64,000 nt of DNA, from the NCBI GenBank assembly GCA_965221455.1, contig OZ244890.1:1860001-1924000 (forward strand), written 5' to 3'. Source of the stretch: SMWN01 sp965221455 (lineage in GTDB: Bacteria; Pseudomonadota; Gammaproteobacteria; Eutrophobiales; Eutrophobiaceae). Positions within the stretch are counted from its first letter, which is position 1, and the number at the start of each line of letters is the position of its first letter. The position numbers and the translations under genes are program-made. Of the stretch, positions 27,289 through 36,852 are shown piece by piece. The notes under the pieces are model-generated. The model was given only the letters and a program-made list of their open reading frames with translations. It had not been told where the DNA came from and did no database searches.

Positions 27289-29109
27289 ATGTTTGAAGAC
27301 ATCATGCAGAACTTTCATTTTTTACGGCCGGTCTGGTTATATATGCTAGTCCCGTTAATGATCCTGCTTGCCTATATGGTCAAACACAAATTAGTTGGTG
27401 GGAGTTGGGATGCAGTATGCGACCGAAATTTGTTACCTTACATTCTTGTCGGAAAACCTGGAGGTAAGCAATATGGCACTGTGTTATTGGTTGCGTTAAG
27501 TGGGTTCCTTGCGATACTGGCATTGGCAGGGCCGGCGTGGCAGCAGATCCCTCAACCGGTTTACAGAGAGCAGTCAGCGTTGGTAATCGCGCTGGATTTA
27601 TCTCGTTCAATGGATGCAGGTGATATTAAACCCAGTCGGCTTGTGCGTGCCCGGTTCAAGGTAGCGGATATTCTGGAACAACGAAAAACCGGTCAGACAG
27701 CATTACTTGTCTACGCAAATGATACTTATGTTGTAACGCCTTTAACCAGTGACACGAAAACAATCAGTTCTCAAATAACTGCATTGACGACAGACATTAT
27801 GCCTGCTCAGGGGAATGATACAGTTGCGGTATTGGAGAAAGCCACTGAACTTTTAAAACAGGCGGGTCTGACATCAGGGGATGTGCTACTCATCACTGAC
27901 GAGATAGATTATGCACGTAGTCAACATGCTGCAACAAAACTGGTGGAACAAGGTTATCGACTATCTGTTCTGGGGGTTGGCACAGAAAAAGGCGAGCCGA
28001 TTCCATTATCCGGCGGTGGGTTCCTGAAGGATAAACATGGTGCAATCGTGATCCCTGCTTATGATGCTCTCGGATCTCGTCAACTTGTCGGTCAGGGTCG
28101 GGGTATTTATCAGGAATTGACGCTGGATGATTCGGATATACGTAAAATTATCGAAGCCATGGATGGAACTATTGCAGCAGATGATCCAGTGGAATCACAG
28201 TTTCAATCAGATGTATGGCATGAACAAGGTCCCTGGTTATTGCTCTTGCTGATTCCTTTGGCAGCGATCTCATTTCGTCGGGGTATTGTTGCTGTCGTTG
28301 TCGTAATGCTGCTACCGATGTCAGAGTCTGCATACGCATTTGATTGGCAAGATTTGTGGTTGCGAGCAGATCAGCAAGCAGCGCGTGATCTTGAGCAGGG
28401 AGATATCGCCGGTGCAGTGGAGAAGTTTTCAGATCCGGCATGGAAAGCCGCCGCACAATATCAGGCAGGTGATTTTTCTGCCGCCGCTGAAACATTGACC
28501 AGGGAAACACTGGATAGTATTGAAGATGCCGATAATCTCTATAACAAGGGCAACGCTCTGGCACTAGCAGGAAAATATGAAGAGGCCATCAGTGCTTATA
28601 ATCAATCGTTAGAACTTATGCCGGAAAATGCAGATGCTGAGCACAATCGAAAATTGGTTGAAAAAGAATTGGAGCAACAGCAACAACAGGAGCAACAGCA
28701 ACAGGGCGAGCAAGATCAGGAGGACAACAAGGATCAAGATGATTCCCAGTCCATGCAAGAGCGGAATAACGAGGATCAGCAAGGCGAGGAACAGGATCGG
28801 AAGCAACAGGGTTCAGATCAGAATCAATATGAACAGGAACAAGATCAGCAGAGTCAAGCACAACAAGATCAGAATGTTGAGAAAAATGAACAGCAACGGC
28901 AAGAGTCGCAACAACAGAAGTCAGGGGAAGAAAGTCAGGAGCAATCAGAACAAACCGCTGCTGAGCCAGGGTTGGATGAAAAATTACAGGCAATTGAACA
29001 GTGGTTGCGCAGAATTCCTGATGATCCGACCGGTTTGCTCAGGCGTAAATTTCGCTACCAGTATCAACAACGTGACGCGGACCAGGCGCAAGAGAATCAA
29101 TCATGGTGA
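27289..29109 (+). CDS. batB: von Willebrand A and TPR protein BatB with long glutamine-rich tail
   Basis: A 606-residue membrane protein. The N-terminal helices bracket a VWA domain whose metal motif is DLSRSMDAGD (residues about 103-112), with LITDEIDYA as a later site. A second helix lies at about 313-345. A TPR unit follows (NLYNKGNALALAGKYEEAIS, residues about 410-457), and then about 100 residues (459-558) are almost wholly Gln, Glu, Asp, Asn and Ser. It thus combines BatB with the TPR part often called BatC. It overlaps batD by seven bases. Confidence 0.92.
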   Translation: MFEDIMQNFHFLRPVWLYMLVPLMILLAYMVKHKLVGGSWDAVCDRNLLPYILVGKPGGKQYGTVLLVALSGFLAILALAGPAWQQIPQPVYREQSALVIALDLSRSMDAGDIKPSRLVRARFKVADILEQRKTGQTALLVYANDTYVVTPLTSDTKTISSQITALTTDIMPAQGNDTVAVLEKATELLKQAGLTSGDVLLITDEIDYARSQHAATKLVEQGYRLSVLGVGTEKGEPIPLSGGGFLKDKHGAIVIPAYDALGSRQLVGQGRGIYQELTLDDSDIRKIIEAMDGTIAADDPVESQFQSDVWHEQGPWLLLLLIPLAAISFRRGIVAVVVVMLLPMSESAYAFDWQDLWLRADQQAARDLEQGDIAGAVEKFSDPAWKAAAQYQAGDFSAAAETLTRETLDSIEDADNLYNKGNALALAGKYEEAISAYNQSLELMPENADAEHNRKLVEKELEQQQQQEQQQQGEQDQEDNKDQDDSQSMQERNNEDQQGEEQDRKQQGSDQNQYEQEQDQQSQAQQDQNVEKNEQQRQESQQQKSGEESQEQSEQTAAEPGLDEKLQAIEQWLRRIPDDPTGLLRRKFRYQYQQRDADQAQENQSW

Positions 29110-30854
29110 GGAAAACCTTGTTTAGTTTAAAGACGGTGATTTCCGCAATATTTTTATTGTTGCCGACCCTGGTCTTTGCCACGATAAATGTCAGCGTCGA
29201 TCGGCACTCCATTATGGCTGATGAATCGTTTCAAATTAAATTTGAGAGTAATGAGTCTTTCGGCAAGCCGGACTTCAGTCCCCTGAGTAAAGATTTCGAG
29301 GTTTTATCCACAAGGCAAAGCAATAATACCGCATTTACCAATGGCCAAATCGAAACCAGGACAAGCTGGATTTTGGATGTAATAGCCAAAGGGCATGGAA
29401 AGTTTGTTATTCCTGCTATCAATTTTGGCCAAAAGAAAAGTCACGCAGTGACTGTCGAAATATTAAAACCCGACAACAAGCAATATAAAGACACGCATGA
29501 AGGCATATTTTTTGAAATCGAGATAGACTCGGATAAACCCTATGTTCAAGAGCAAGTGATGCTTGTGGTACGGTTATTTCTCGGTATCCAGATTAATGGA
29601 AGTTTATCGGAACCGAATATTAAAGGTGCTGATGCGGTCATACAAAAGTTGGGAGATGATAAAAATTTTGAAACACATCGTGGCAATAAACGCTATAGCG
29701 TTTACGAACGTCGTTATGCAATCTTCCCGCAAGCAAGCGGCGATATGCAGATAGAGCCAATGGTTTTTAAGGGACAAGCAGGAACGAATTCACGTTTTTT
29801 TGATAATTTCCTGGGTAACTCAGGCAAGACAATTGTAAAGCGTAGTGATCCCATCACATTGGCGGTGCAGACGATCCCAACGGATTATCGGGGTGACCAT
29901 TGGTTGCCTGCGCAGAATGTACAGTTGACACAGACGTGGCCGAATCTATCAGCCAATCAATCACAAGACCCATCCTCAGGGACACAGCCGACATTTCATG
30001 TCGGTGAGCCGGTGACTCGTAACGTTATTTTACAAGCCCGGGGACTGACTGCCAGCCAACTGCCTGAGTTGAAAACCGAATTAAGTGGTGACTTTAAACA
30101 ATATCCTGATCAAGCTGTATTGCAGGATCAGGTAACAGAGCATGGGATAGTAGGCACCAGAACGGAAAAGATGGCGATTATCCCGGAAACCACTGGCGAA
30201 TTTACCTTACCTGAAATCGTGGTTTCATGGTGGGATACAAAAACAGATCGACAAGTCCTTGCGCGGTTACCAAAGATGTCTATCAATGTGTTACCAGCAG
30301 CAAACTCTGCAGTGACGGCTCTGGCTCCTGATATTTCAGTTGATGATAAACAATTGTCAGGACTCGGAAAGATTGCGTCAGAAAATACCTCAACAAACAA
30401 TAATACTGCCACTACCAACAGAGAACCATGGTTCGAATTAAGCATTATCTTCGGATTAGGTTGGCTATTAACAGTGCTTTCCTGGACGTGGTTTCATCTT
30501 GGGAAACAGCGAGTCGAGGATAAAGGTGCAACAGAACGGTCTGATCGAAAAGTCATGGCTCAACTAAAGCATGTTTGTGCAGACAATGATCCCGTTGCAG
30601 CCAAAGATGCCATACTGGATTGGTCCGGAAATATCTGGCCCGATAATCCTGCTACGAATTTGGGGGAAGTCAGTAAGCGTTGTGATGGGAAACTGGGTAT
30701 GGAGATTGCGGCTGTCAATCGTCTCCTATATAGCGAAGAGGCATTGCAATGGGATGGTGAAAAATTATGGGATGCCATTAGAGTATATCAGTACCAGCCA
30801 CCATCGATAGAAAAGGAAAACGACTCAAATCTGGAACCATTATTTCGGTTGTAA
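29103..30854 (+). CDS. batD: BatD-family membrane protein
   Basis: A 583-residue exported protein with an N-terminal signal sequence (TVISAIFLLLPTLVFA), several beta-sandwich repeats typical of BatD (VDRHSIMADESFQIKF, EIEIDSDKPYVQEQVMLVVR and HVGEPVTRNVILQARG), and one transmembrane helix at residues about 445-465 (LSIIFGLGWLLTVLSW) before a short cytosolic tail. It is the last gene of the moxR-bat operon, starting inside the end of batB. Confidence 0.9.
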   Translation: MVRKTLFSLKTVISAIFLLLPTLVFATINVSVDRHSIMADESFQIKFESNESFGKPDFSPLSKDFEVLSTRQSNNTAFTNGQIETRTSWILDVIAKGHGKFVIPAINFGQKKSHAVTVEILKPDNKQYKDTHEGIFFEIEIDSDKPYVQEQVMLVVRLFLGIQINGSLSEPNIKGADAVIQKLGDDKNFETHRGNKRYSVYERRYAIFPQASGDMQIEPMVFKGQAGTNSRFFDNFLGNSGKTIVKRSDPITLAVQTIPTDYRGDHWLPAQNVQLTQTWPNLSANQSQDPSSGTQPTFHVGEPVTRNVILQARGLTASQLPELKTELSGDFKQYPDQAVLQDQVTEHGIVGTRTEKMAIIPETTGEFTLPEIVVSWWDTKTDRQVLARLPKMSINVLPAANSAVTALAPDISVDDKQLSGLGKIASENTSTNNNTATTNREPWFELSIIFGLGWLLTVLSWTWFHLGKQRVEDKGATERSDRKVMAQLKHVCADNDPVAAKDAILDWSGNIWPDNPATNLGEVSKRCDGKLGMEIAAVNRLLYSEEALQWDGEKLWDAIRVYQYQPPSIEKENDSNLEPLFRL

Positions 30855-31312
30855 TTTTTTGCCTCCTGGAAAACATTCTGATTGCTATTGTTAGAGATTG
30901 GAGTGGTGGCGGTGTTGTATTCGCTTCTTACAGTACATGTTTTGTGTCAGAACCGTTTTTAGCATGGATGATGAATGATATTCATCCAGCCTAAATCGAA
31001 CGCAAAAAAGTATTTGGTAAAATTTTATCCTGATTAAAAAATATGTTGCCACCCATTCAAGTGCATAACCAGCGAGGTTTGTGGTGCCGAACATAAACCT
31101 GTCTATCAATTACAGAGACCTCATTCAACCACGGTCGATAGTTGAATCTAGTGCCATGATTCCGAACTGAACATTACTACTAACTAAAACAGTCAGTTAC
31201 GGTTAATTGGTCTTTATCCAGTTTTAATACTGGTACAATATTTTTCATTATCACTGAAATTTAACCATCATTTTGTTAGCATGTGCTGTTCATTCGAACC
31301 AGATGTTGAAAA
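30855..31312. other. 458-base intergenic region, no gene seen
   Basis: The sequence is AT-rich with no coding frame I can support. It contains several small dyads (for example AGGTTT at 31074-31079 with AAACCT further on) but no clear terminator or known RNA. It separates the bat operon from the methyltransferase gene. Confidence 0.4.
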
Positions 31313-32098
31313 ATGCAGAAAGCCAGACACCGTATACAATTTCCGAAAACTGATGTAAACAATCTAAGTCAATCGGAAACATATCTCTATGTCATTGAAA
31401 AAAATGGTAATAAAATAAAAATACGATTTCATGATTATGACAAGATTTATAATATTCCCGGTCTTTATGAACAATTATTTTATGATCGTCTGAAATGTAC
31501 TTCGCCTGTAAAAGTGACTGACATACTTAAAAAAGCTGTCGATCAGTCAAACGAGGATTTCTCCAGTTTAAGAGTCCTGGATCTTGGTGCCGGTAATGGA
31601 ATAGTCGGGGAAGAACTAAAAAGGTACGGCGTGTCAAGATTGGTTGGGGTCGATATAATTCCTGAAGCCAAACACGCAATGGAAAGAGATAGGCCCCAGT
31701 ACTATGATGCTTATTATATTACCGATTTTTGTAATATAGACTCTGATACCCATGATGAATTTGACGGATGGTCATTGGACTGCCTTCTTACTGTAGCGGC
31801 TTTAGGCTTTGGTGATATTCCACCAAAGGCATTTATGAATGCATTCAACATCATCAACCAAAGAGGCTGGATTGCATTCAATATAAAGGAGTCATTTCTG
31901 GATGAAAAAGACCAAAGTGGTTTTTCCAGAATGATACGTGATCTTATTCTTTCAAAATATCTTGATATATATCACCTGGAACGATATCGACACCGTTTTT
32001 CCATTGATGGAGAGCCGCTCTATTATTTTGCGATGGCAGCCAAGAAAAATGCAGATATACCAATGAAGGTTTTGGAAAAATATTTGGATGACGAATAA
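31313..32098 (+). CDS. Class I SAM-dependent methyltransferase
   Basis: A 261-residue cytosolic protein. The SAM-binding motif I is VLDLGAGNGIVGEEL at residues about 87-101, with the acidic loop LVGVDIIPEAKHAM after it and a C-terminal beta-strand region (GWIAFNIKESF). The substrate is not apparent. It is flanked by long non-coding gaps on both sides and has no operon partner. Confidence 0.8.
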   Translation: MQKARHRIQFPKTDVNNLSQSETYLYVIEKNGNKIKIRFHDYDKIYNIPGLYEQLFYDRLKCTSPVKVTDILKKAVDQSNEDFSSLRVLDLGAGNGIVGEELKRYGVSRLVGVDIIPEAKHAMERDRPQYYDAYYITDFCNIDSDTHDEFDGWSLDCLLTVAALGFGDIPPKAFMNAFNIINQRGWIAFNIKESFLDEKDQSGFSRMIRDLILSKYLDIYHLERYRHRFSIDGEPLYYFAMAAKKNADIPMKVLEKYLDDE

Positions 32099-32280
32099 TA
32101 CTCTGAGTGTATTTTGAGGTGTCAACTGTTTAATCATACCTGGAAAAAGCGATCTGCGCAGGCTTGATTTCTTCAGCAATGTCGGCATATATTTCGAGTC
32201 ATCTTAATTTTGCGTTTGATGCAAAGTGTTTTATTCTGGTTATAGAGTCAAAGAACCATAAAATGCCTGAAAATTTGCTT

Positions 32281-33018
32281 TCAACCTTCGCTTAAATATT
32301 CCTCTACGCCCACGAATCTAAAATCTTTTTCGTTGGCGACAAGAATACTGTCTCCCTCGATCCAGTCACCTAATACGGTTCTTGTTGCGTTTTTTCCATT
32401 CAGTTCGAATTCATGAATCGCTTGCCGATGGGTGTGCCCATGTATCAAACGTAGAGTATCGTACTTCATCATTACTTTTTCGACCGTGGGTTGATAAACA
32501 TCTTTCAAGTAACCGGAACTGTTTTCTGCTGATTTTTTAGCCTCATTTCTGACGTTATGCCAGATTTTCATGCGTAAGTTATACGGCAAGCACATGAAAA
32601 ATTTTCTTGCAACCACATTATTGACCACTCGGCGAAAAACCTGATATTTGACGTCTTCAGTACACAGCGTATCGCCGTGCATTAATAGAATTCTTTCTCC
32701 ATTAAGTGTGATCAGTGTTTCGTCATTTAATAAGTGACCACCGGTTTTTTCACCGAACTGTCGACTTATCAAATAATCGCGATTGCCTCGCATAATATAA
32801 AATATATGACCCGATCTGGAGTAGTTTGCCAATTCGCTGATAATCTCTTTGTGTGGCTGCGTAACGTCATCATCTCCAATCCATGTCTCAAATAAATCCC
32901 CCAGAATGTAGAGTGATTCAACTTTTTTCGCCGGGCCACGCAACAACCGTTTAAATAATTCAAGTTTCTGAGGTCTTTCTGCACAGAGATGGAGATCTGA
33001 AATAAACAGAGCCGTCAT
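32281..33018 (-). CDS. lpxH: UDP-2,3-diacylglucosamine diphosphatase
   Basis: Calcineurin-like Mn-dependent pyrophosphatase of lipid A synthesis, 245 residues. Metal-binding motifs are seen in order: ISDLHLCAERP (Asp8, His10), ILGDLFETWIGDD, MRGNRDYLI, and the C-terminal LIHGHTHRQAIHEF. The length is normal. It lies 11 bases after ppiB on the same strand, an arrangement seen in other gammaproteobacteria. Confidence 0.94.
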   Translation of the reverse strand: MTALFISDLHLCAERPQKLELFKRLLRGPAKKVESLYILGDLFETWIGDDDVTQPHKEIISELANYSRSGHIFYIMRGNRDYLISRQFGEKTGGHLLNDETLITLNGERILLMHGDTLCTEDVKYQVFRRVVNNVVARKFFMCLPYNLRMKIWHNVRNEAKKSAENSSGYLKDVYQPTVEKVMMKYDTLRLIHGHTHRQAIHEFELNGKNATRTVLGDWIEGDSILVANEKDFRFVGVEEYLSEG

Positions 33019-33029
33019 GAGTGGTGATC

Positions 33030-33530
33030 CTATTCTGTCATGACTTCAGCATGCGTAATGATGATTGCCTCTTCCGGTACATCCTGGTGTCCGCCTTTGG
33101 AAGTTGTGGAGACTTCTTCTATTTTCTCGACGGTTTCAATACCCTCAACCACTTCGCCAAAGACACAATATCCCCAACCTTCATCTGTTTCCGCGCTGAA
33201 ATCCAGAAATGCATTATCATTGGTGTTAATAAAAAATTGAGCGCTGGCTGAATGAGGATCTGGTCTTCTCGCCATCGCAACCGACCCCTGTAGGTTGTTT
33301 AATCCATTATTCGCTTCATTCTTAATGCAGGTATTGGTGGGTTTTTCATTCATATCGGCATCCATACCGCCAGTCTGAATCATGAAGTCGTTGATGACAC
33401 GATGAAAAATCGTGCCATCATAGTGACCACTTCTTACATAGGTCACAAAATTTTCAACCGTCAGTGGTGCTTTTTCTTCGTTCAAAGCCAGGATGATATC
33501 GCCATAGCTGGTGTTCAGTCGGACTTTCAT
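33030..33530 (-). CDS. ppiB: Cyclophilin-type peptidyl-prolyl isomerase, cytosolic
   Basis: A 166-residue cyclophilin without signal peptide. Active-site residues are in FHRVINDFMIQTGG, with NEANNGLNNLQGSVAMAR and SAQFFINTNDNAFLDF. It catalyses proline isomerisation during folding and is upstream of lpxH in the same direction. Confidence 0.95.
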   Translation of the reverse strand: MKVRLNTSYGDIILALNEEKAPLTVENFVTYVRSGHYDGTIFHRVINDFMIQTGGMDADMNEKPTNTCIKNEANNGLNNLQGSVAMARRPDPHSASAQFFINTNDNAFLDFSAETDEGWGYCVFGEVVEGIETVEKIEEVSTTSKGGHQDVPEEAIIITHAEVMTE

Positions 33531-33951
33531 TATTTTCTCCCGTTAATATTGATGAAACTCTAAGCCATGAATTTCGCTCTTGCGTCCAAAAATCCGTACT
33601 CTGCGTTGTCAAACTTCACCATAGTTGGTTTGTTACGTGCGGTTGGCACTTTGTACCCAATTTACCAGCTTGCATGGAGCGGCACCTCAGTTCACTGGTT
33701 TGTAGAGTGGTGTTAATTACGAATATTTTAACACAAGCTGTTTCATCTGGAGTTAATCAGAGATCCCCTGATTTTAGAGTTTCCTTCTTGGTGACCGGGT
33801 CAGTGTATGATAAAGAGCGTCATCTCGCAGCTATAATTTATGTGGATGAAGCCAGATTCATGGTTATCACTTAGGGGAACGGGACTGATTGCGGGAAGAA
33901 CGATATTTCGTTAGCGTGTGCGTTCCCTCTGTAGTGTGAGATACTGATTTG
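33531..33951. other. Non-coding gap before cysS with the second copy of a degenerate repeat
   Basis: No intact gene is seen. Around 33567-33655 the minus strand encodes PTMVKFDNAEYGFLDARAK, closely similar to the remnant at 7210-7330. The plus-strand frame at 33674-33874 is not recognisable as a protein family. ppiB and cysS are divergent, so promoters must lie here. Confidence 0.35.
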
Positions 33952-35340
33952 ATGTTAAAGATATTTAATACCTTGACGGCTGAAAAACAGGAATTCAAGC
34001 CGATCGAACCAGGAAAAGTTCGCATGTACGTATGTGGTATGACAGTTTATGACTACTGCCACGTAGGACATGCTCGTGTCATGGTTGTTTTTGATATGGT
34101 CGCACGTTACATGTGCTCGATAGGTCTGGAAGTTAATTATGTAAGAAACATTACAGATATTGATGACAAGATCATCAAGCGTGCCAACGAAAATGGTGAA
34201 GATATTTCCAGATTGACCGGACGTTTCATTGATGCCATGAATGAGGATGCCAAAGCCTTGAAGATAAAGTCACCTGATGTAGAACCAAAAGCCACAGAAC
34301 ATATTTCACAAATCATCAGTATGATTGAAATCTTGATAAAAAATAAATATGCCTACGTTGCGGATAATGGTGAAGTTTTTTACGATGTCAGTGCCTTCGG
34401 CGGTTACGGTAAGCTATCAGGTAAAGTAATCGGCGATTTGAGAGCCGGGGAGCGTGTACAGGTTCAGGAAGCAAAAGATGATCCTCTGGACTTTGTACTC
34501 TGGAAGGCCAGCAAACCGAATGAGCCCAGTTGGGATTCTCCATGGTGTCCAGGTCGACCGGGCTGGCATATTGAATGTTCTGCAATGTCTACACATTGTC
34601 TCGGTGATCATTTCGATATTCATGGTGGTGGCCAGGATTTGCAGTTCCCGCATCACGAAAATGAAATTGCCCAGTCAGAGGGCGCAACAGGCAAGACCTT
34701 CGTCAACGTATGGATGCATAACGGATTTGTTCGAGTTGACGATGAAAAAATGTCGAAGTCACTAAACAACTTTTTTACCGTGCGCGAAGTTCTGAAACAA
34801 TATAAACCTGAAGAAATTCGATTTTTTATTCTCTCAAGTCACTATCGTAGCCCATTACATTACTCACTGGATAACCTGGATGAAGCCAGAGCCTCGCTGA
34901 AGAGCTTGTATACCTCGTTACGTGCGATAAAGACTAATGATAAGATTAATGAGGATTATCTGGTACGATTCAATGAGGTTATGGATGATGACTTCAATAC
35001 CCCGAAGTCGATTGCCTTATTACACGAGTTGGCACGTAAAATTAATCGAAACAGGGAGAATAATTTACCTGGAGCCCAGGTTTTGGCATCAACACTCAAG
35101 ACACTCTCGGATACTTTAGGCTTATTGCAGGAATCGCCTGAAGACTTTTTGCAGCATGGCGCAGCAGGCGGTAGTTCATCAAGCCTGACAGATAATGAAA
35201 TACAGTCATTGATAAGTCAGCGTGAGCAAGCTAGAACAAATAAGAATTTTACAGAATCTGATCGCATTCGAAATTTGTTGGCAAATGAAGGTATATCTTT
35301 GGAAGACTCCGTAGAAGGAACATTTTGGCAAAGATATTGA
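33952..35340 (+). CDS. cysS: Cysteinyl-tRNA synthetase
   Basis: Class I synthetase, 462 residues, monomeric. The HIGH-type motif is YDYCHVGHAR near residue 29 and the KMSKS motif is present (DEKMSKSLNN). Zinc ligands include CGMTVYDYC and IECSAMSTHC. ATG at 33952 is chosen rather than the TTG one codon earlier, giving the usual MLKIFNTLT start. A strong promoter for a tRNA cluster follows its stop. Confidence 0.96.
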   Translation: MLKIFNTLTAEKQEFKPIEPGKVRMYVCGMTVYDYCHVGHARVMVVFDMVARYMCSIGLEVNYVRNITDIDDKIIKRANENGEDISRLTGRFIDAMNEDAKALKIKSPDVEPKATEHISQIISMIEILIKNKYAYVADNGEVFYDVSAFGGYGKLSGKVIGDLRAGERVQVQEAKDDPLDFVLWKASKPNEPSWDSPWCPGRPGWHIECSAMSTHCLGDHFDIHGGGQDLQFPHHENEIAQSEGATGKTFVNVWMHNGFVRVDDEKMSKSLNNFFTVREVLKQYKPEEIRFFILSSHYRSPLHYSLDNLDEARASLKSLYTSLRAIKTNDKINEDYLVRFNEVMDDDFNTPKSIALLHELARKINRNRENNLPGAQVLASTLKTLSDTLGLLQESPEDFLQHGAAGGSSSSLTDNEIQSLISQREQARTNKNFTESDRIRNLLANEGISLEDSVEGTFWQRY

Positions 35341-35377
35341 GTCGTAAATGTTCCCGCAAAGCATGATATCCATCCAA

Positions 35378-35406
35378 TTGACGCAAACTTGGTCGGCGCG
35401 TATTAT
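35378..35406 (+). promoter_or_regulatory. Sigma-70 promoter of the tRNA cluster
   Basis: TTGACG (35378-35383), exactly 17 bases, then TATTAT (35401-35406). The following CGACGCTCC is a GC-rich discriminator of the type linked to stringent control of stable RNA. It lies 39 bases before tRNA-Pro. Confidence 0.8.
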
Positions 35407-35444
35407 CGACGCTCCTGTTAGTCGGCGGGAAATGGGTAATGTGT

Positions 35445-35521
35445 CGGGGCATAGCGCAGCCTGGTAGCGCATCTGCTTTGGGAGCAGAGGGTCGGGAGTT
35501 CGAATCTCTCTGCCCCGACCA
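35445..35521 (+). tRNA. tRNA-Pro (TGG anticodon)
   Basis: CGGGGCA acceptor arm pairs with TGCCCCG, CCA is encoded, and the anticodon loop TTTGGGA gives TGG. It is the first of four tRNA genes in a row on this strand. Confidence 0.96.
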
Positions 35522-35554
35522 GTTTGAGGTGTAATCCGGAGCATGTTGTCACAT

Positions 35555-35631
35555 GCGCCTGTAGCTCATTTGGATAGAGCATCGGCCTTCTAAGCCGAGG
35601 GTAGCAGGTTCGAGTCCTGCCAGGCGTGCCA
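35555..35631 (+). tRNA. tRNA-Arg (TCT anticodon)
   Basis: GCGCCTG pairs with CAGGCGT; anticodon loop CTTCTAA between ggc arms gives TCT. CCA is encoded. It is 33 bases after tRNA-Pro. Confidence 0.95.
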
Positions 35632-35646
35632 AATTAGTACTGTAAT

Positions 35647-35723
35647 GGTGACTGTAGCTCAGTTGGTAGAGCCCCGGGTTGTGATCCCGGTGGTCGTGGG
35701 TTCGAGCCCCATCAGTCACCCCA
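35647..35723 (+). tRNA. tRNA-His (GTG anticodon)
   Basis: It begins with the extra 5' G (GGTGACTG) that pairs with C73 in bacterial tRNA-His and ends AGTCACCCCA. Anticodon loop TTGTGAT gives GTG. Confidence 0.96.
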
Positions 35724-35743
35724 TTTTTTGTCTGTTCAGACAC

Positions 35744-35819
35744 GGGCCGTTAGCTCAGCTGGTAGAGCAGGGGACTCTTAATCCCAAGGTCATAGGTTCG
35801 AACCCTATACGGCCCACCA
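35744..35819 (+). tRNA. tRNA-Lys (CTT anticodon)
   Basis: GGGCCGT pairs with ACGGCCC; loop CTCTTAA gives CTT, the less common lysine anticodon in gammaproteobacteria, many of which use only TTT. CCA is encoded. It is last in the Pro-Arg-His-Lys cluster. Confidence 0.95.
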
Positions 35820-36101
35820 ATCAAAGGTTTAATTATTTTTCCTCATTGTTTCGGATATATCCAATCATCATTACTGTTGTTATTTATGGTGTACATAGCG
35901 TGAACACTATGTGAGCTAAGTTTGTCTACTAACTTAAGGAATCTTTGTTTAAGTTGTATAATCGATTCCTGTGCCGACAATATACATGCTCTATGCTGTC
36001 AATCCTGGCAATGGCTGGCTTGTTTGCAAGGCGCGTTGATTGCGGATATTATTTGATCATAAGCTGTTTCGCTCATTCAATAGAGACTTTCTGGAACGAC
36101 G

Positions 36102-36479
36102 GTGGTGAAATATTTTGTGAAAACCTTACCAAAATTTCTGGCTGTTTGTGTCGTCGTACTTTGCACTATGCGGGTGGGTGCTGTGACCGATGAAAATGAC
36201 ATCCATGAGATCCGAAGATTAGGAATGCCAGAGATATTCAGTCTTGATGAATCCCTGTCGGTATCTCAGGTTCTCGCTGAAAATGAGGGCGAGTCGGATT
36301 CTGCTATGAAATCCGACGAAGATGTCTTAGTCATTCCTGACGAAAATGAAGATAAAACCGAAGAGAGAAATTGCGTTACTGTTTGTGATAACTGGGGTCG
36401 GGATTGCATTATCAACCCTGTAACAGGACAACGGAAATGTCGCCGGATGTGTAAATCATTCGGACAAGAGTGTATCTAG
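36102..36479 (+). CDS. Secreted cysteine-rich small protein with precursor-like layout
   Basis: A 125-residue protein from a GTG start (36102 or 36105). Residues 1-27 are a signal peptide (KFLAVCVVVLCTMRVGA). Residues 28-90 are strongly acidic with no cysteine (ENEGESDSAMKSDEDVLVIP). Residues 91-125 are basic with six cysteines at 91, 95, 102, 113, 117 and 124, i.e. two copies of C-x3-C-x6-C, both with an aromatic-Gly pair (NWG, SFG), separated by 10 residues. This is signal, acidic segment, then a disulfide-rich end, resembling a peptide precursor. I do not recognise the family. It sits between two tRNA loci. Confidence 0.65.
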   Translation: MVKYFVKTLPKFLAVCVVVLCTMRVGAVTDENDIHEIRRLGMPEIFSLDESLSVSQVLAENEGESDSAMKSDEDVLVIPDENEDKTEERNCVTVCDNWGRDCIINPVTGQRKCRRMCKSFGQECI

Positions 36480-36646
36480 GAGTTCACCAGCACAGTTTCA
36501 TTTTTCCCTAAACGGTTGTTTGCCGACTGTAGTCGTTTTAATTTTTCTTACAAAGCCTTTTTCGAGTCTAATGCTCGTCTTGTATCATTATGAAAAACAA
36601 TTGGTTATCCGAACGACTGGTATCTCTGTGAATGCCTTGTTTAGGG

Positions 36647-36675
36647 GTTACAAAGCGTAGTTCGAGCCTTATAAT
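36647..36675 (+). promoter_or_regulatory. Sigma-70 promoter of tRNA-Leu
   Basis: GTTACA (36647-36652), 17 bases, TATAAT (36670-36675), ending 11 bases before the mature tRNA-Leu 5' end. Confidence 0.7.
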
Positions 36676-36686
36676 GATTGTCCTTT

Positions 36687-36771
<85 letters not shown>

Positions 36772-36852
36772 TTAAATTCATAATCGTTTGTTTACAGACC
36801 AGTTTAATTTATCTCGGGCTCGTTTGGGTCAGGGGAATTTAGAGGAACGGAA

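Noticed and set aside
28616..29125. Frames overlapping the Gln-rich end of batB on both strands
   Set aside because: They arise from CAA/CAG-rich codons and have no protein-family character.
33949..33951. TTG start of cysS one codon upstream of ATG
   Set aside because: ATG at 33952 gives the conserved MLKIFNTLT start.
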